The notes: generated by a model from the letters alone, not told the origin. A DNA stretch of 42,074 nucleotides from a bacterium (GCA_019912845.1 JAIOHU010000059.1:1-42074); one strand, 5' to 3'; positions 7,234 through 16,081 are shown, numbered from the stretch's first letter. Program-made: numbers and translations.

Positions 7234-8478
7234 ATGAGTTCAACTGTTCGTGAGTCAAATTACAACGATCTCGCACCCTTACGTGGAACAACACGTAAAC
7301 GGTTGATCATACCAACTGCTCTGCTTGCCCTCGGCTTACTACTTAAATTTACCGGATATATCCAACAACCCTGGCAGCACTGGCTTTATATTTTTGTCTT
7401 CTCATTCTCCTTGAGCAATTTGTTAACCCCCTTGAGTATCCGTTTTTCTTTTATCCTCGGCTGGCTTGATATTCCAGCAGGAAGAAAAGCCCATATCGCC
7501 CCTACCCCACTACTCGGAGGCGCGGCAATTCTTGGTGCTTTCGGGATCGCTCTCATCGCTAATTTCAGTTTCTCATGGGAGATGAAGGGTGTCGGGATTG
7601 CGACTACCCTGATCTGGTTCGTGGGGCTGCTGGATGACAAATATGAGATTCCTGCGAAGGTAAAGCTGCTAGTTCAGGTCGTTGCAGTTTCGATTCTAAT
7701 CTTTTTTAATGTACATGTCACTTTTATGCCCGCAACCTGGTGGGGTGACTGGACAGAATATCTGATAACAGCATTCTGGGTCATTGGTATCACCAATGCA
7801 GTAAATTTTCTTGATGGAATGGATGGTCTTGCCGCTGGTATGAGTGCAATTATCAGCTTCTTCCTGGGACTGGTAGCAATACAAACTGCTCAACCCTATT
7901 TCGGATTTGTCGCCATTGCCCTGCTTGGTTCCTGTGTAGGTTTCCTTCCCTACAATTTCAGAAGATCACGTCGTGCCGCAATCTTCCTCGGTGATTCCGG
8001 CTCAACCATGCTGGGTTTCGCCTTGGCTTCTACTGTATTGATGGGCACATGGGCAGAAAACAACATCGCCTCAATCATTGTCCCGATTCTGCTGCTGGGT
8101 GTTCCTATTTTCGATATGACCCTGACAACAGTCATTCGTTTTGCAACTGGACAGGTTCGCACATTCGGTGAGTGGCTGGCATATACAGGACGAGATCACT
8201 TCCATCATAGACTTGCAGATTTGGGGATTGGTCGGTTCAGCGCGGTTATGGTCATTTATACAATCACTTTTTACCTCGGTATTTCAGCAGTCGTTCTGAA
8301 AGAAGTTCGAGGTATTGATGCGCTTCTGGTTTTGCTTCAGGCGACCATCCTCTTCCTAATCATTACCTTTTTTATGATTTACGTTCAATCGAAAAATGTT
8401 CGTCTCAGTATTGATGACCACAAAGAGACACTGAAACCGGGCACAACAATTGCTGATGGGCTGACAGATGATTTTTAG
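7234..8478 (+). CDS. Undecaprenyl-phosphate N-acetylaminosugar 1-phosphate transferase (WecA/TagO family)
   Basis: A 414-residue polytopic membrane protein with about ten hydrophobic helices, belonging to the glycosyltransferase-4/MraY-WecA superfamily. Conserved cytoplasmic motifs are GLLDDKYEIPAKVK (Asp134-Asp135), NAVNFLDGMDGLAAG (Asn188, Asn191, Asp194, Asp197), FLGDSGST and HFHHRLADLG. These bind Mg2+, the lipid carrier and the UDP-sugar. It loads a sugar phosphate, typically GlcNAc-1-P, on undecaprenyl phosphate to start a surface glycan. Two in-frame ATGs occur; AGGGA abuts the one at 7228 but is 6 bases before 7234, so 7234 is chosen. The nearby WecG/TagA homologue is a logical second-step enzyme. 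Confidence 0.92.
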   Translation: MSSTVRESNYNDLAPLRGTTRKRLIIPTALLALGLLLKFTGYIQQPWQHWLYIFVFSFSLSNLLTPLSIRFSFILGWLDIPAGRKAHIAPTPLLGGAAILGAFGIALIANFSFSWEMKGVGIATTLIWFVGLLDDKYEIPAKVKLLVQVVAVSILIFFNVHVTFMPATWWGDWTEYLITAFWVIGITNAVNFLDGMDGLAAGMSAIISFFLGLVAIQTAQPYFGFVAIALLGSCVGFLPYNFRRSRRAAIFLGDSGSTMLGFALASTVLMGTWAENNIASIIVPILLLGVPIFDMTLTTVIRFATGQVRTFGEWLAYTGRDHFHHRLADLGIGRFSAVMVIYTITFYLGISAVVLKEVRGIDALLVLLQATILFLIITFFMIYVQSKNVRLSIDDHKETLKPGTTIADGLTDDF

Positions 8479-8520
8479 GTCTTGATACGTTCTAAACCTC
8501 TAATCCATACCAATAGCACC

Positions 8521-8549
8521 TTGAAATTACAGGATAAATCCCTCATATT
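8521..8549 (+). promoter_or_regulatory. Putative promoter of the multihaem protein gene
   Basis: TTGAAA (8521-8526, 5/6 to TTGACA) and CATATT (8544-8549, 4/6 to TATAAT) are spaced by 17 bases. The resulting leader to the ATG at 8648 would be about 90 bases. Modest match only. Confidence 0.3.
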
Positions 8550-8647
8550 AATTCTATACCCCTGACTATAGTATAGCAGAGCAACAAACTCTGTCTTTCC
8601 ATATAAACTCAGAAGTGAGTCATCCTATTGGCTCGCAAGGGGGTGTT

Positions 8648-10906
8648 ATGTTTTCCAGAATACGCATGTTCCAGGCTTCCCTTTTTTTCCTACTCATTAG
8701 CTTTATCATTCCCACAACCCTTTTTGCTGTTGGGCTGCAGGCTACTCTAACTCTCGAACAGCCTGAATCCGGCTACTATCTCCCCGGTGAAACTTTCACC
8801 GCAACCCTTTCTCTCGCTGACAATGATGGTACTCCTTTGTTTGCAGACGAAGCAGGTGACAATGGAATTCGTACGATTCAACTTTGGATTTCAGGACCGA
8901 AACAGGACTATAACGGTCTCGAAGGGTACAGCAACCTTACTATCGTTGCCTACCAGGGAGTTTATCAGCCTGATGCCGGATTCGATCCAGAAACAGGCGA
9001 AATTGAAATAACTCTTCCCGATGAACTGGATGGGTCAGGAAGCTACACTGTGATGTTTAAGTGTCAGAGGGTCACTCAAAACACCTGGTATAGCCAATAT
9101 CCACTTCAAGATTTTCAGGTGAGTACAACAATTCCAACACGAACTGGTTTTGTACGTTATGTGGATTGTACCAATTGCCATGATGAAGGACCACCACTGG
9201 CGCATCATGGTACCGATGAAGTGGATCGATGTGTTGTCTGCCATTCACATAACCACCCTCAAGCATTGTTCGAAATGTATCATGGTCATCATACCAATAA
9301 TTGTGTGCGTTGCCATGGTGCTGGTGGCGGGATAAACCATTACAGTCGTAATGCCTGTTTTACCTGCCATAACGCTCCCAATGGGCACCGCGATTACACG
9401 GATAATATGTGTGAAAACTGCCATCACGACAATCTTTCTGTTTATGCACGGCATGATGTTGACGAACCGACTCTTCCTGAAAATTTCGACCTGTTAAGTC
9501 CTGAAGATGGAGCTTTCATTGAAGGAATTGAAACTCTGCTCTCATGGAATCCATCAGACGATGATGATGCTGGTGATCAGGTGGATTACCTGATATTGCT
9601 GGCAGAGGATGAGGAGTTCACTGAAAATGTTCGGTTCTGGTTTACCGCGAATACAGAACAATCAGTCGATGGACTGCAACCTGGACAAGACTATTTCTGG
9701 AAGATTCGGGCAGAGGATTATAACACTCAAGGTACCTGGTCAAACCAGACCTTTCACTTTTCCACTGAAGCTGGGGATCAGCAACTACTCAACTTTCAGA
9801 ACCATTATTTCGAACTAATCTCCCTGAATCAAACGCCACAAAATCTTGCACCAGAAGCAGTTTTTGAGGGTATCGAAAGTTTGAGCATCATCTATCAGAA
9901 TGATGGATCGATTTATATCCCCGGTTTTATTAACTCCATCGGTGAGCTATCCGTAGAAAATGCTTATCGCGTTTTTTGCAACGAGGATGAGACTCTCTTA
10001 ATCTCCGGCGATTGGGTACCCCTGGATAACGAATATTTATTGGAAACCGGTCGTTGGAACTGGCTGGCATTCCCCTATCCTTATGAAGTGCCCGCTGAGA
10101 TGGCATTTGAACAGATTATGGATCATATACTGATCGTCCAAAGCGATGATGGACGTGTGATGATTCCTGATCTTGGCATTAATACACTGGAAAACCTCAT
10201 ACCCGGCGAAGGATTTCTGATGGTACTCGATGAGGATATTACCTTCCAGTATCCCGAGTTCGATCAAATTGCGGGGATGCCTGTTCGCACTCAATCTGAA
10301 TTCAATTCACCAGTTCAACCCACTGGATTACCCTATACGGTTGTTGTTGATCTGTCACAAGATATTCTTGATCAGCAACCAGCGGCAATCGAGATTTTTG
10401 ACGGTTCCCTGCTGGTGGGATATGCTGAAATCCAACCTGGCGAACCTAGGCATACAGTAATTTCTTGGAGAGGGGATCAGAAACAGAAGCTGTATGGTTA
10501 CACCCCTGGTAATTCAATCGACATTAAGATATTAAAACACGATGGTAGTCAGATTCCGGTTCGCGGAGGTGATATTCACCATTTTGAAGAAGATTGGTAC
10601 TCGGTTCTAGCTCTTGAAACTGATCTGTTACCTGAAGAGTTTATCCTTGCAACCGTGTATCCCAATCCGTTTAATCCATCAACACAAGTTGCCTATTATC
10701 TCTCCCACCACGGTGAAGTGGAATTCGAAGTATTTGATATCATGGGACGGAAACTATATGAAAATAGATTGAATAGCGATTCTGGCTGGAATAATTGGAT
10801 TTTTGATACTATACTATTGGAGAATCAGCCAGTGAGTGGACTCTATTTCCTCAAGCTGACATATGATGGACAGAGCATAACTGAAAAATTAATGTTGATG
10901 AAATAG
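8648..10906 (+). CDS. Secreted five-haem c-type cytochrome with fibronectin-like module and T9SS-type C-terminal sorting domain
   Basis: 752 residues from the ATG at 8648, which has AAGGGGG at the right distance; an upstream in-frame GTG at 8615 would push the signal peptide inward. Residues 1-29 are a signal peptide (SLFFLLISFIIPTTLFAVG). Five CxxCH haem motifs follow: CTNCH (174), CVVCH (195), CVRCH (219), CFTCH (237) and CENCH (255). Extra His residues between them could serve as second axial ligands. A fibronectin-III-like segment spans about 280-375 and a LISLN-type beta module starts near 385. The last ~85 residues contain YPNPFNPST, FDIMGRKLYE and SGLYFLKLTYDG, the Por/T9SS sorting domain of FCB bacteria. 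It is probably exported to the cell surface and involved in electron transfer. No partner oxidoreductase is adjacent. Confidence 0.88.
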   Translation: MFSRIRMFQASLFFLLISFIIPTTLFAVGLQATLTLEQPESGYYLPGETFTATLSLADNDGTPLFADEAGDNGIRTIQLWISGPKQDYNGLEGYSNLTIVAYQGVYQPDAGFDPETGEIEITLPDELDGSGSYTVMFKCQRVTQNTWYSQYPLQDFQVSTTIPTRTGFVRYVDCTNCHDEGPPLAHHGTDEVDRCVVCHSHNHPQALFEMYHGHHTNNCVRCHGAGGGINHYSRNACFTCHNAPNGHRDYTDNMCENCHHDNLSVYARHDVDEPTLPENFDLLSPEDGAFIEGIETLLSWNPSDDDDAGDQVDYLILLAEDEEFTENVRFWFTANTEQSVDGLQPGQDYFWKIRAEDYNTQGTWSNQTFHFSTEAGDQQLLNFQNHYFELISLNQTPQNLAPEAVFEGIESLSIIYQNDGSIYIPGFINSIGELSVENAYRVFCNEDETLLISGDWVPLDNEYLLETGRWNWLAFPYPYEVPAEMAFEQIMDHILIVQSDDGRVMIPDLGINTLENLIPGEGFLMVLDEDITFQYPEFDQIAGMPVRTQSEFNSPVQPTGLPYTVVVDLSQDILDQQPAAIEIFDGSLLVGYAEIQPGEPRHTVISWRGDQKQKLYGYTPGNSIDIKILKHDGSQIPVRGGDIHHFEEDWYSVLALETDLLPEEFILATVYPNPFNPSTQVAYYLSHHGEVEFEVFDIMGRKLYENRLNSDSGWNNWIFDTILLENQPVSGLYFLKLTYDGQSITEKLMLMK

Positions 10907-10964
10907 ACTGCTTGTTTATTGGTGCCTATTCAGAATCGGTTGAGTGGGGCAAAATCCCTTCGTC

Positions 10965-10989
10965 ATTCCAGCATGGTTTTAGCTGGAAT
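10965..10989. repeat. ATTCCAGC/GCTGGAAT hairpin repeat
   Basis: An 8-bp perfect inverted repeat (10965-10972 and 10982-10989) with a 9-base loop, preceded by CGTC. CGTCATTCCAGC-type palindromes are common dispersed intergenic repeats in many bacteria. It lies 58 bases after the multihaem gene and could terminate or stabilise its mRNA, although no T-tract follows. Confidence 0.5.
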
Positions 10990-11082
10990 CCAGAAGGCAA
11001 TGAACCTGATATGCGATTTAGAAATGGCACCAGGCTCAACGTTATATTTTGTAGGAAGATACAGGATGAAAAGTGTAAACGT

Positions 11083-11163
11083 CGTCATTGCGAGGAAGCG
11101 TAGCGACGAAGCAATCTCATGCTTATATAAAGTGAGATTGCGTCACGGTGTTCGCAATAACGA
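11083..11163. repeat. CGTCATTGCGA-family imperfect palindromic element (about 80 bp)
   Basis: The outer arms are CGTCATTGCGA (11083-11093) and TCGCAATAACG (right end 11162, one mismatch). The inner arms are GCAATCTC (11111-11118) and GAGATTGC (11134-11141). This is the widespread bacterial intergenic palindromic repeat built on CGTCATTGCGA and GAAGCAATCTC. The 10907-11228 gap holds this element and the preceding hairpin; no gene was found in it. Confidence 0.65.
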
Positions 11164-11228
11164 CTATTCAGAAGTGCCATTTTTACCCACATGAAACAGC
11201 GATGAACCCTTAAACTTTTGGTGTTCCA

Positions 11229-12230
11229 ATGAAGAAAGTAATCTTATCAGTTCTGATAACCCTTGTGGTTTGTGTGGTGGTCTGGATAGTTCAAGATGTG
11301 AGGAAGGAAGCAAATCGTCAGGAATCTTACCGGATTCTTGGGCAGGCTTTGCAGGAATCCACAAACGGAAATTATACGAAAGCAATTAAATTCTGCACTG
11401 ACGCCGTAAAACTGCACTTCAACGAGAGTGCCTACCTACTCCGCGCGGATAGTTATGGTTTATTGGCTGCGATACCATTCCGTGAAGCTAATAAAAGGTC
11501 AATTGAGGAGTGGTCTACAGATAAACATGAAGATATTCCTGCACTACCCTCAGCAGAGGAGCAAAAACGGTATGTAGAACTTGCTCTCGCAGATATTCAA
11601 TCAGTCCTCAACAACACGGATGATCGCTGGAATAAACTTCGAGCATACAGACAACTGGAAGCACTCTCGCCTTACCTTGACGATCATGAATTAATTATTG
11701 AGGCAACAAAATATATCAGGCAACAGGATTTTCGGGATATCCAGAACAGAAATAACTATGCTGCACTTCTCACGTTCAGCGGAGATATTGAAGAAGCTCG
11801 GAAGGAGATTGACCGCATAGAAGATCAACTTCGTTCACAAAAACGAGCCTTTTTTCTGACAAATGCACTGCTAACCGTCCTGGAAAATGATGAGAACATT
11901 GATATTGATTCAATCCTGGCAGACTTGGATGAGTATAACATTGAACGTGAGCTTGATAGCGAAAAATTCTGGTATGGTGACTACTTGCTCTCTCTGCATC
12001 ACTATCTGAACAACCGCTTCGATAAATCGCTTGTTGCTGCTGAGAGTGCGATCGAGAAAATGGAGATGCGACCGAAAATCCAACAACAACCAGCACTCTT
12101 CACCTATTGTTCTGCTGTCAATAAAAAATTGGGCAACCTGGAACGTGCCAGACAGGACTCACTTCACAGCATTGACTTTGAATTCAGAGAGTATCTGGTC
12201 AATCGCAACAGAGGAGTGGTCATTCCTTAA
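11229..12230 (+). CDS. Membrane-anchored TPR-like hypothetical protein
   Basis: 333 residues. Residues 4-23 form one hydrophobic helix (signal anchor) after MKK. The remainder is soluble and helical with tetratricopeptide-like helix pairs: around 30-70 (ALQESTNGNYTKAIKFCTDA), 180-205 (NYAALLTFSGDIEEARKEID), 255-283 and 295-320 (VNKKLGNLERARQDSLHSID). The degenerate repeats suggest a periplasmic scaffold or protein-interaction role. I do not recognise a named family. It follows the repeat-bearing gap after the cytochrome gene and converges on the gene at 12255 with only 24 bases between stops and no visible terminator. No strong Shine-Dalgarno precedes the ATG. Confidence 0.6.
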   Translation: MKKVILSVLITLVVCVVVWIVQDVRKEANRQESYRILGQALQESTNGNYTKAIKFCTDAVKLHFNESAYLLRADSYGLLAAIPFREANKRSIEEWSTDKHEDIPALPSAEEQKRYVELALADIQSVLNNTDDRWNKLRAYRQLEALSPYLDDHELIIEATKYIRQQDFRDIQNRNNYAALLTFSGDIEEARKEIDRIEDQLRSQKRAFFLTNALLTVLENDENIDIDSILADLDEYNIERELDSEKFWYGDYLLSLHHYLNNRFDKSLVAAESAIEKMEMRPKIQQQPALFTYCSAVNKKLGNLERARQDSLHSIDFEFREYLVNRNRGVVIP

Positions 12231-12254
12231 CGATGATACTCAATCACCGCTTGA

Positions 12255-13439
12255 TTACTCGTTAGTTTCAATGATTTCACACTGATATGGATAATGCTCA
12301 TTGATGAATTGTTTTTCCTGTTCAGTGCGAACAAGAACGATCAGTTCTTCCGGGAAGATGTTGTCCAGATCAAAATCTCCCTTGAAGCGCCACTCCTTTT
12401 CATCCTGCCATGCTGCTCCAGTTTTTGAGAGGGTCTGGAAAAAAAGACGGTCATGCACATTAAGATTTTTCCTCTCCTCCTGGCTGCCATAAATCACTTC
12501 TCTGCCTCCCAGCTTACGTATAGTTTCCATAGGGATTGCGATGCCGTACGGTTCAAAAGAGTAGCGCACATACCGTCTACGCCAACGCATCTCTCGTACC
12601 ATCACTTCAGGAACCTCCGCAGTGAATGATACCATGGGACGTTTCAGAGGCATTCTCCACGCTGATGCACGGATAAGTTGAGTATCGAGAATATGGCAGA
12701 GAGTTCTCATAGCAGAACGTGGATATTCCCCTCTGCTGGCAACAAGTGATTCATAATAATCCGCATGAGTTTCATCTTCCCAGGGATGACCGCTGGTACG
12801 TGTCCAGTGTGTGACATACTCCCAGTCTATATCCTGGCTGATCTGCCTTGTTTTTTCAGATGATGGTGGGGGTGGAGGTGTATGAGGTCGGATTTTATGG
12901 TCAATCTGGAATTTGGGATCAATTTTGGCGGTTAAACCATCATTTTGAATCGCACGCATGAGCGTGCTGTTGGGACGGAGTGATACAGGCAACAGTTTGC
13001 TCGCGTGATGTAGAATCCAGCGATCACGTTGCTTCCAGGAATCCTTTTCAGTCTTTTTGTCGAGTGGATAAAAATAGGGAACGATCAATGAGTATTGGCG
13101 AACCAACCTGAATGAGTCCAGGGTTTCATTCAGCTTTCTGATAATATCACCAGCACCTGTATTCTCAGGTACTCCCAGCAATACAACCACCGATCCCATT
13201 GTTTCCCCGGCAGCCCAGAGTGCCAGCTCCCAGGTTTTTAATCCTGTGCTTGTCATTAGAGTGTACTGGGAGTTGGAGAGCCATTTACATGCTTCCACAG
13301 TCTGTTTAACCCAGGGATCATCGCCGAACGGGTATCGATTCTGACGAGAATTGAGGACAGCAGCGGTGGGACCAGCGAGTAGAGTTTGGTCCCCCAGCCA
13401 TAATTCTTTCGGTGCAATCGTCAGCGGTGGTGCTTCCAT
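12255..13439 (-). CDS. Orphan protein: SLOG/DprA-like Rossmann domain plus DUF2971-like C-terminal domain
   Basis: 394 residues, no signal peptide or membrane segment. Residues 22-92 (AGPTAAVLNSRQ, a PFG turn, TLMTSTGLKTWELALWAAG, then VVVLLGVPE) follow the beta-alpha pattern of the SLOG/DprA superfamily, which binds nucleotides or nucleotide-derived ligands. A proline run at 186-192 forms a linker. The C-terminal part has MVSFTAEVP (269-277), YGIAIP, EVIYGSQEE and WQDEKEWRF (344-352), the order and spacing of DUF2971, whose usual signature is a conserved W-x-E-K-E-(W/Y)-R. The combination is unfamiliar to me and could be a sensor-effector pair, for example in stress or phage defence, but it stands alone with no defence neighbours. 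Domain calls are by eye. Confidence 0.55.
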   Translation of the reverse strand: MEAPPLTIAPKELWLGDQTLLAGPTAAVLNSRQNRYPFGDDPWVKQTVEACKWLSNSQYTLMTSTGLKTWELALWAAGETMGSVVVLLGVPENTGAGDIIRKLNETLDSFRLVRQYSLIVPYFYPLDKKTEKDSWKQRDRWILHHASKLLPVSLRPNSTLMRAIQNDGLTAKIDPKFQIDHKIRPHTPPPPPSSEKTRQISQDIDWEYVTHWTRTSGHPWEDETHADYYESLVASRGEYPRSAMRTLCHILDTQLIRASAWRMPLKRPMVSFTAEVPEVMVREMRWRRRYVRYSFEPYGIAIPMETIRKLGGREVIYGSQEERKNLNVHDRLFFQTLSKTGAAWQDEKEWRFKGDFDLDNIFPEELIVLVRTEQEKQFINEHYPYQCEIIETNE

Positions 13440-13816
13440 ATTGCTTTCCGTGGCTTACAGTTCGAATTCTATCTGTGAATGATGAATATAATGTAATTTG
13501 AGAAGCATGTCATTCATCTATTGCTTCCAATTATTCAGCTCTCTCCCGAGATATGAAGCGAGTTTATCATTTTCTTCCGTATTGAGTGAGTTCAAGGATA
13601 GACGTATCTGCTTGCTCATCACAAATTAGACCTCACTATCCCGATGATTTACGGTGGACTTTCAGATGCAACCCAGGCAACATCTACTTCAATGCATACG
13701 CAGGTAGAATAGTTTTCTCTCCTGTAGTGCTAACAACAATTGCTTGCTGAAATCAAGATAAATCCTTTACATTCGGTAGCATAGAGAATACACGATCAAT
13801 TCACTCAAAATTACAG
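13440..13816. other. Intergenic region between divergent orphan and WecG/TagA-like genes
   Basis: 377 bases without a convincing gene. It must hold promoters for both divergent genes, but no clear -35/-10 pair stands out. A 33-codon minus-strand frame (13518-13619) lacks a ribosome site. No tRNA, riboswitch or terminator-like hairpin was recognised. Confidence 0.4.
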
Positions 13817-14617
13817 ATGAATACTGAACCTGTTCACCTGATTCCACGCACAAACATTCTCGGCGTCAATGTTTGCGCAGTAAACCCTGCACAAGTTTTG
13901 CAAATTGTGGATCAACAACTGGAAATTAACCGACCACATTATATTTGTGTTACGGGTGTTCATGGAATAATGGAAAGTTTTCGGGATCACAGCATTAAAC
14001 GGATTCACAACCATGCCGATCTAGTTGTTCCTGATGAGATGTCGCTTGTCTGGCTGAACTGGTTACATGGCAGAAGGCAGGCTAGACTCGTTTACGGCCC
14101 CGACCTTATGCGTGACCTCTGTGAACATTCTCCTAAAAAAGGATATCGTCATTTTTTCTACGGCGGACGAAAAGGTATCGCTCAGAAACTGGCAGATCGG
14201 ATGCAGAAAAGATTTCCCGACCTGCAAATCGCTGGTACCTTCACACCACCATTCAGACCATTAACTGAAAGTGAGAGAGAGAAACTCTTCAATCGAATTG
14301 AGAATTCAGAGGCAGACATTATCTGGGTCGGATTGAGCACTCCCAAGCAGGAAATATGGTTGGCTGAGATGCAGCAACATCTTACTCAGGGCGTGATGAT
14401 CGGGGTAGGAGCTGCATTCGATTTTCATACGGGAACCATTTCTCAAGCACCGAAATGGATGCAGCTCATTGGGATGGATTGGTTCTATCGTCTACTGAAA
14501 GAACCAGGAAGATTTGCCAAGAGTTATCAAGCTCACCATCCCCAATTTCTTTACTATATTGCTCTTCAGCTACTGGGAATTCGGAATTTCACACCTGATG
14601 AAGATTCATGGCAGTGA
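13817..14617 (+). CDS. WecG/TagA/CpsF-family glycosyltransferase
   Basis: 266 residues, cytosolic or peripheral. Family hallmarks in order are ILGVNVCAVNPAQV, a TGVHGIM segment, ADLVVPDEMSLVW, GPDLMRDLC, YRHFFYGG, IWVGLSTPKQE and VGAAFDFHTGTISQAPKWMQ, then LEWxYRL-like MDWFYRLLKEP. These enzymes (GT26) transfer ManNAc or ManNAc-uronic acid to undecaprenyl-PP-GlcNAc in enterobacterial common antigen or wall polymer synthesis. That makes it a plausible partner of the TagO-like initiator at 7234-8478. Its stop overlaps the start of the next gene by 10 bases (ATGGCAGTGA), showing translational coupling to the interrupted sugar transferase. Exact sugar unknown. Confidence 0.92.
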   Translation: MNTEPVHLIPRTNILGVNVCAVNPAQVLQIVDQQLEINRPHYICVTGVHGIMESFRDHSIKRIHNHADLVVPDEMSLVWLNWLHGRRQARLVYGPDLMRDLCEHSPKKGYRHFFYGGRKGIAQKLADRMQKRFPDLQIAGTFTPPFRPLTESEREKLFNRIENSEADIIWVGLSTPKQEIWLAEMQQHLTQGVMIGVGAAFDFHTGTISQAPKWMQLIGMDWFYRLLKEPGRFAKSYQAHHPQFLYYIALQLLGIRNFTPDEDSWQ

Positions 14618-16032
14618 GAAAACGTAAAAGGCTACTACTGCTAAAAACATTGCGTTTGCTGCTAGCCATTCTTGATTCAGTTACTGTGTTTTCTGGATTT
14701 TTACTTGCTACCTGGATACATGGTCATACAGCATGGTTTTCCGAATATGATACAATTCAGATCGGCGACTCAACCTATTTAAAACTTGCCGTTTTTTCCA
14801 CTTTAATTTTTCTTCTCATTTTTTTGTGGCAGGGTGTATATCGTCCACATGCAAATCACCTCAAACTCGAATTTAATCGCAAACTGATGCGTTCGATAGT
14901 CATGGCTGACGCCATGATGTTCATTCCATTTTACTACTTTCAACATAACGTGGATACTCGAGGCGTACTAACAGTATGTATTATTTTGATTCCATTTCTG
15001 TTGTTGATCCAGAAGTCCATCATCGGGGCTCTGCTGACAAAACAATTCGATCGTCCCCTTACCCGAAGACGACTATTGATTCTCGGTCACCAGCGTGATG
15101 ACAGTGCTCTATTGAGAAAAGCATTTTCAAACTGGGAGCCTGGGTAGGATCCTCGTGGTTTTCTTTCGAGCAATGATGAACAACAAGTAATAGAAATTGA
15201 GACAAAAAGCCTAGGGGTTAAGGGTACGGTTCCAGTTCTTGGGGGTTATGATGATCTTTCTAAAATATTGAAACGGTATGCAATTCAAGAAGTTTGGGTT
15301 AATGATCCCGATTTGAGTGGACGACAATTGGTTGACATCGCTACCGAGTGTGAAAAACAGGGTGCAATAATAGCTATCGTACCTATCATCGGTTCTGTTC
15401 CCTCATTCGCAGTGGACGCGGTGAATATCGGCGGGCAGGTTTTGATCAGGGAACGGAAAATACCGCGTAGACCACTCTATGAGACCAGCAAGCGACTTTC
15501 CGATTTCCTGGCAGCTTTTATTGGCTTGATTCTACTCTCCCCTTTGATGATATCCATCGGCATACTCATCAGAATAACATCAAAAGGACCCGCAATATTT
15601 CGTCAATCAAGAATCGGAAAAAGGGGAAAACCTTTCACATTCTATAAATATCGCACCATGTATGTAGAATCCAATCCAGTCGCAATTTCACCAATAACTC
15701 ATCAAGACCCGAGGATCACCCCATTGGGACGATTTCTTCGTCGTACTTCACTGGATGAATTACCTCAGCTTTTTAATGTATTACTCGGTCAGATGAGCCT
15801 AGTAGACCCTCGTCCTGAAATGCCTTTTATCGTGGAAAAATACAGCTAGTACCAGAAACTCAGGCTCGCAATTAAACCCGGGATCACTGGATTGTGGCAA
15901 ATATCGGCAGACAGGTCAATACCCATCCACCAGAACCTCGATTACGATATTTACTATCTTTTCAACCGTTCCATGACCCTCGATATGCTTCTCCTTTGGA
16001 GAACATTATGGGTTGCGATAAAAGGCATCTAA
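14608..16032 (+). pseudogene. Polyprenyl glycosylphosphotransferase (WbaP/WcaJ-like) interrupted by two in-frame TAG codons
   Basis: One frame of 475 codons runs from the ATG at 14608 to the TAA at 16030-16032, a normal family length. It is broken only by TAG at codon 180 (15145-15147, after NWEPG) and codon 414 (15847-15849, after VEKYS). There is no frameshift. Codons 1-179 carry about four N-terminal membrane helices. Codons 181-280 are a Rossmann-like part (DPRGFLSSND, VPVLGGYDDL). Codons 285-474 are the bacterial sugar transferase domain: a re-entrant helix, RQSRIGKRGKPF, YKYRTM, LGRFLRRTSLDELPQLFNVL, LVDPRPEMP, then KPGITGLWQIS past the second TAG. The first TAG could derive from TGG (Trp) and the second from GAG (Glu). 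A truncated product would lack the GITGLWQ segment and should be inactive. Coupled to the WecG/TagA gene. Confidence 0.85.
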
Positions 16033-16081
16033 ATTTCGTTACAGCGATTAGGTTTCTTTAATACAAAGTCCGGTCAATGCG

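Noticed and set aside
13518..13619. 33-codon minus-strand frame in the gap before the WecG/TagA gene
   Set aside because: No ribosome site, no recognisable product and no conserved context; chance open frames of this size are expected.
14608..16032. Pyrrolysine or other reassigned reading of TAG as explanation for the broken transferase
   Set aside because: Several intact genes here (for example those ending at 5088, 6281, 7127, 8478 and 10906) use TAG as their normal stop, and no suppressor tRNA is seen in the window. Kept only as a checkable option.
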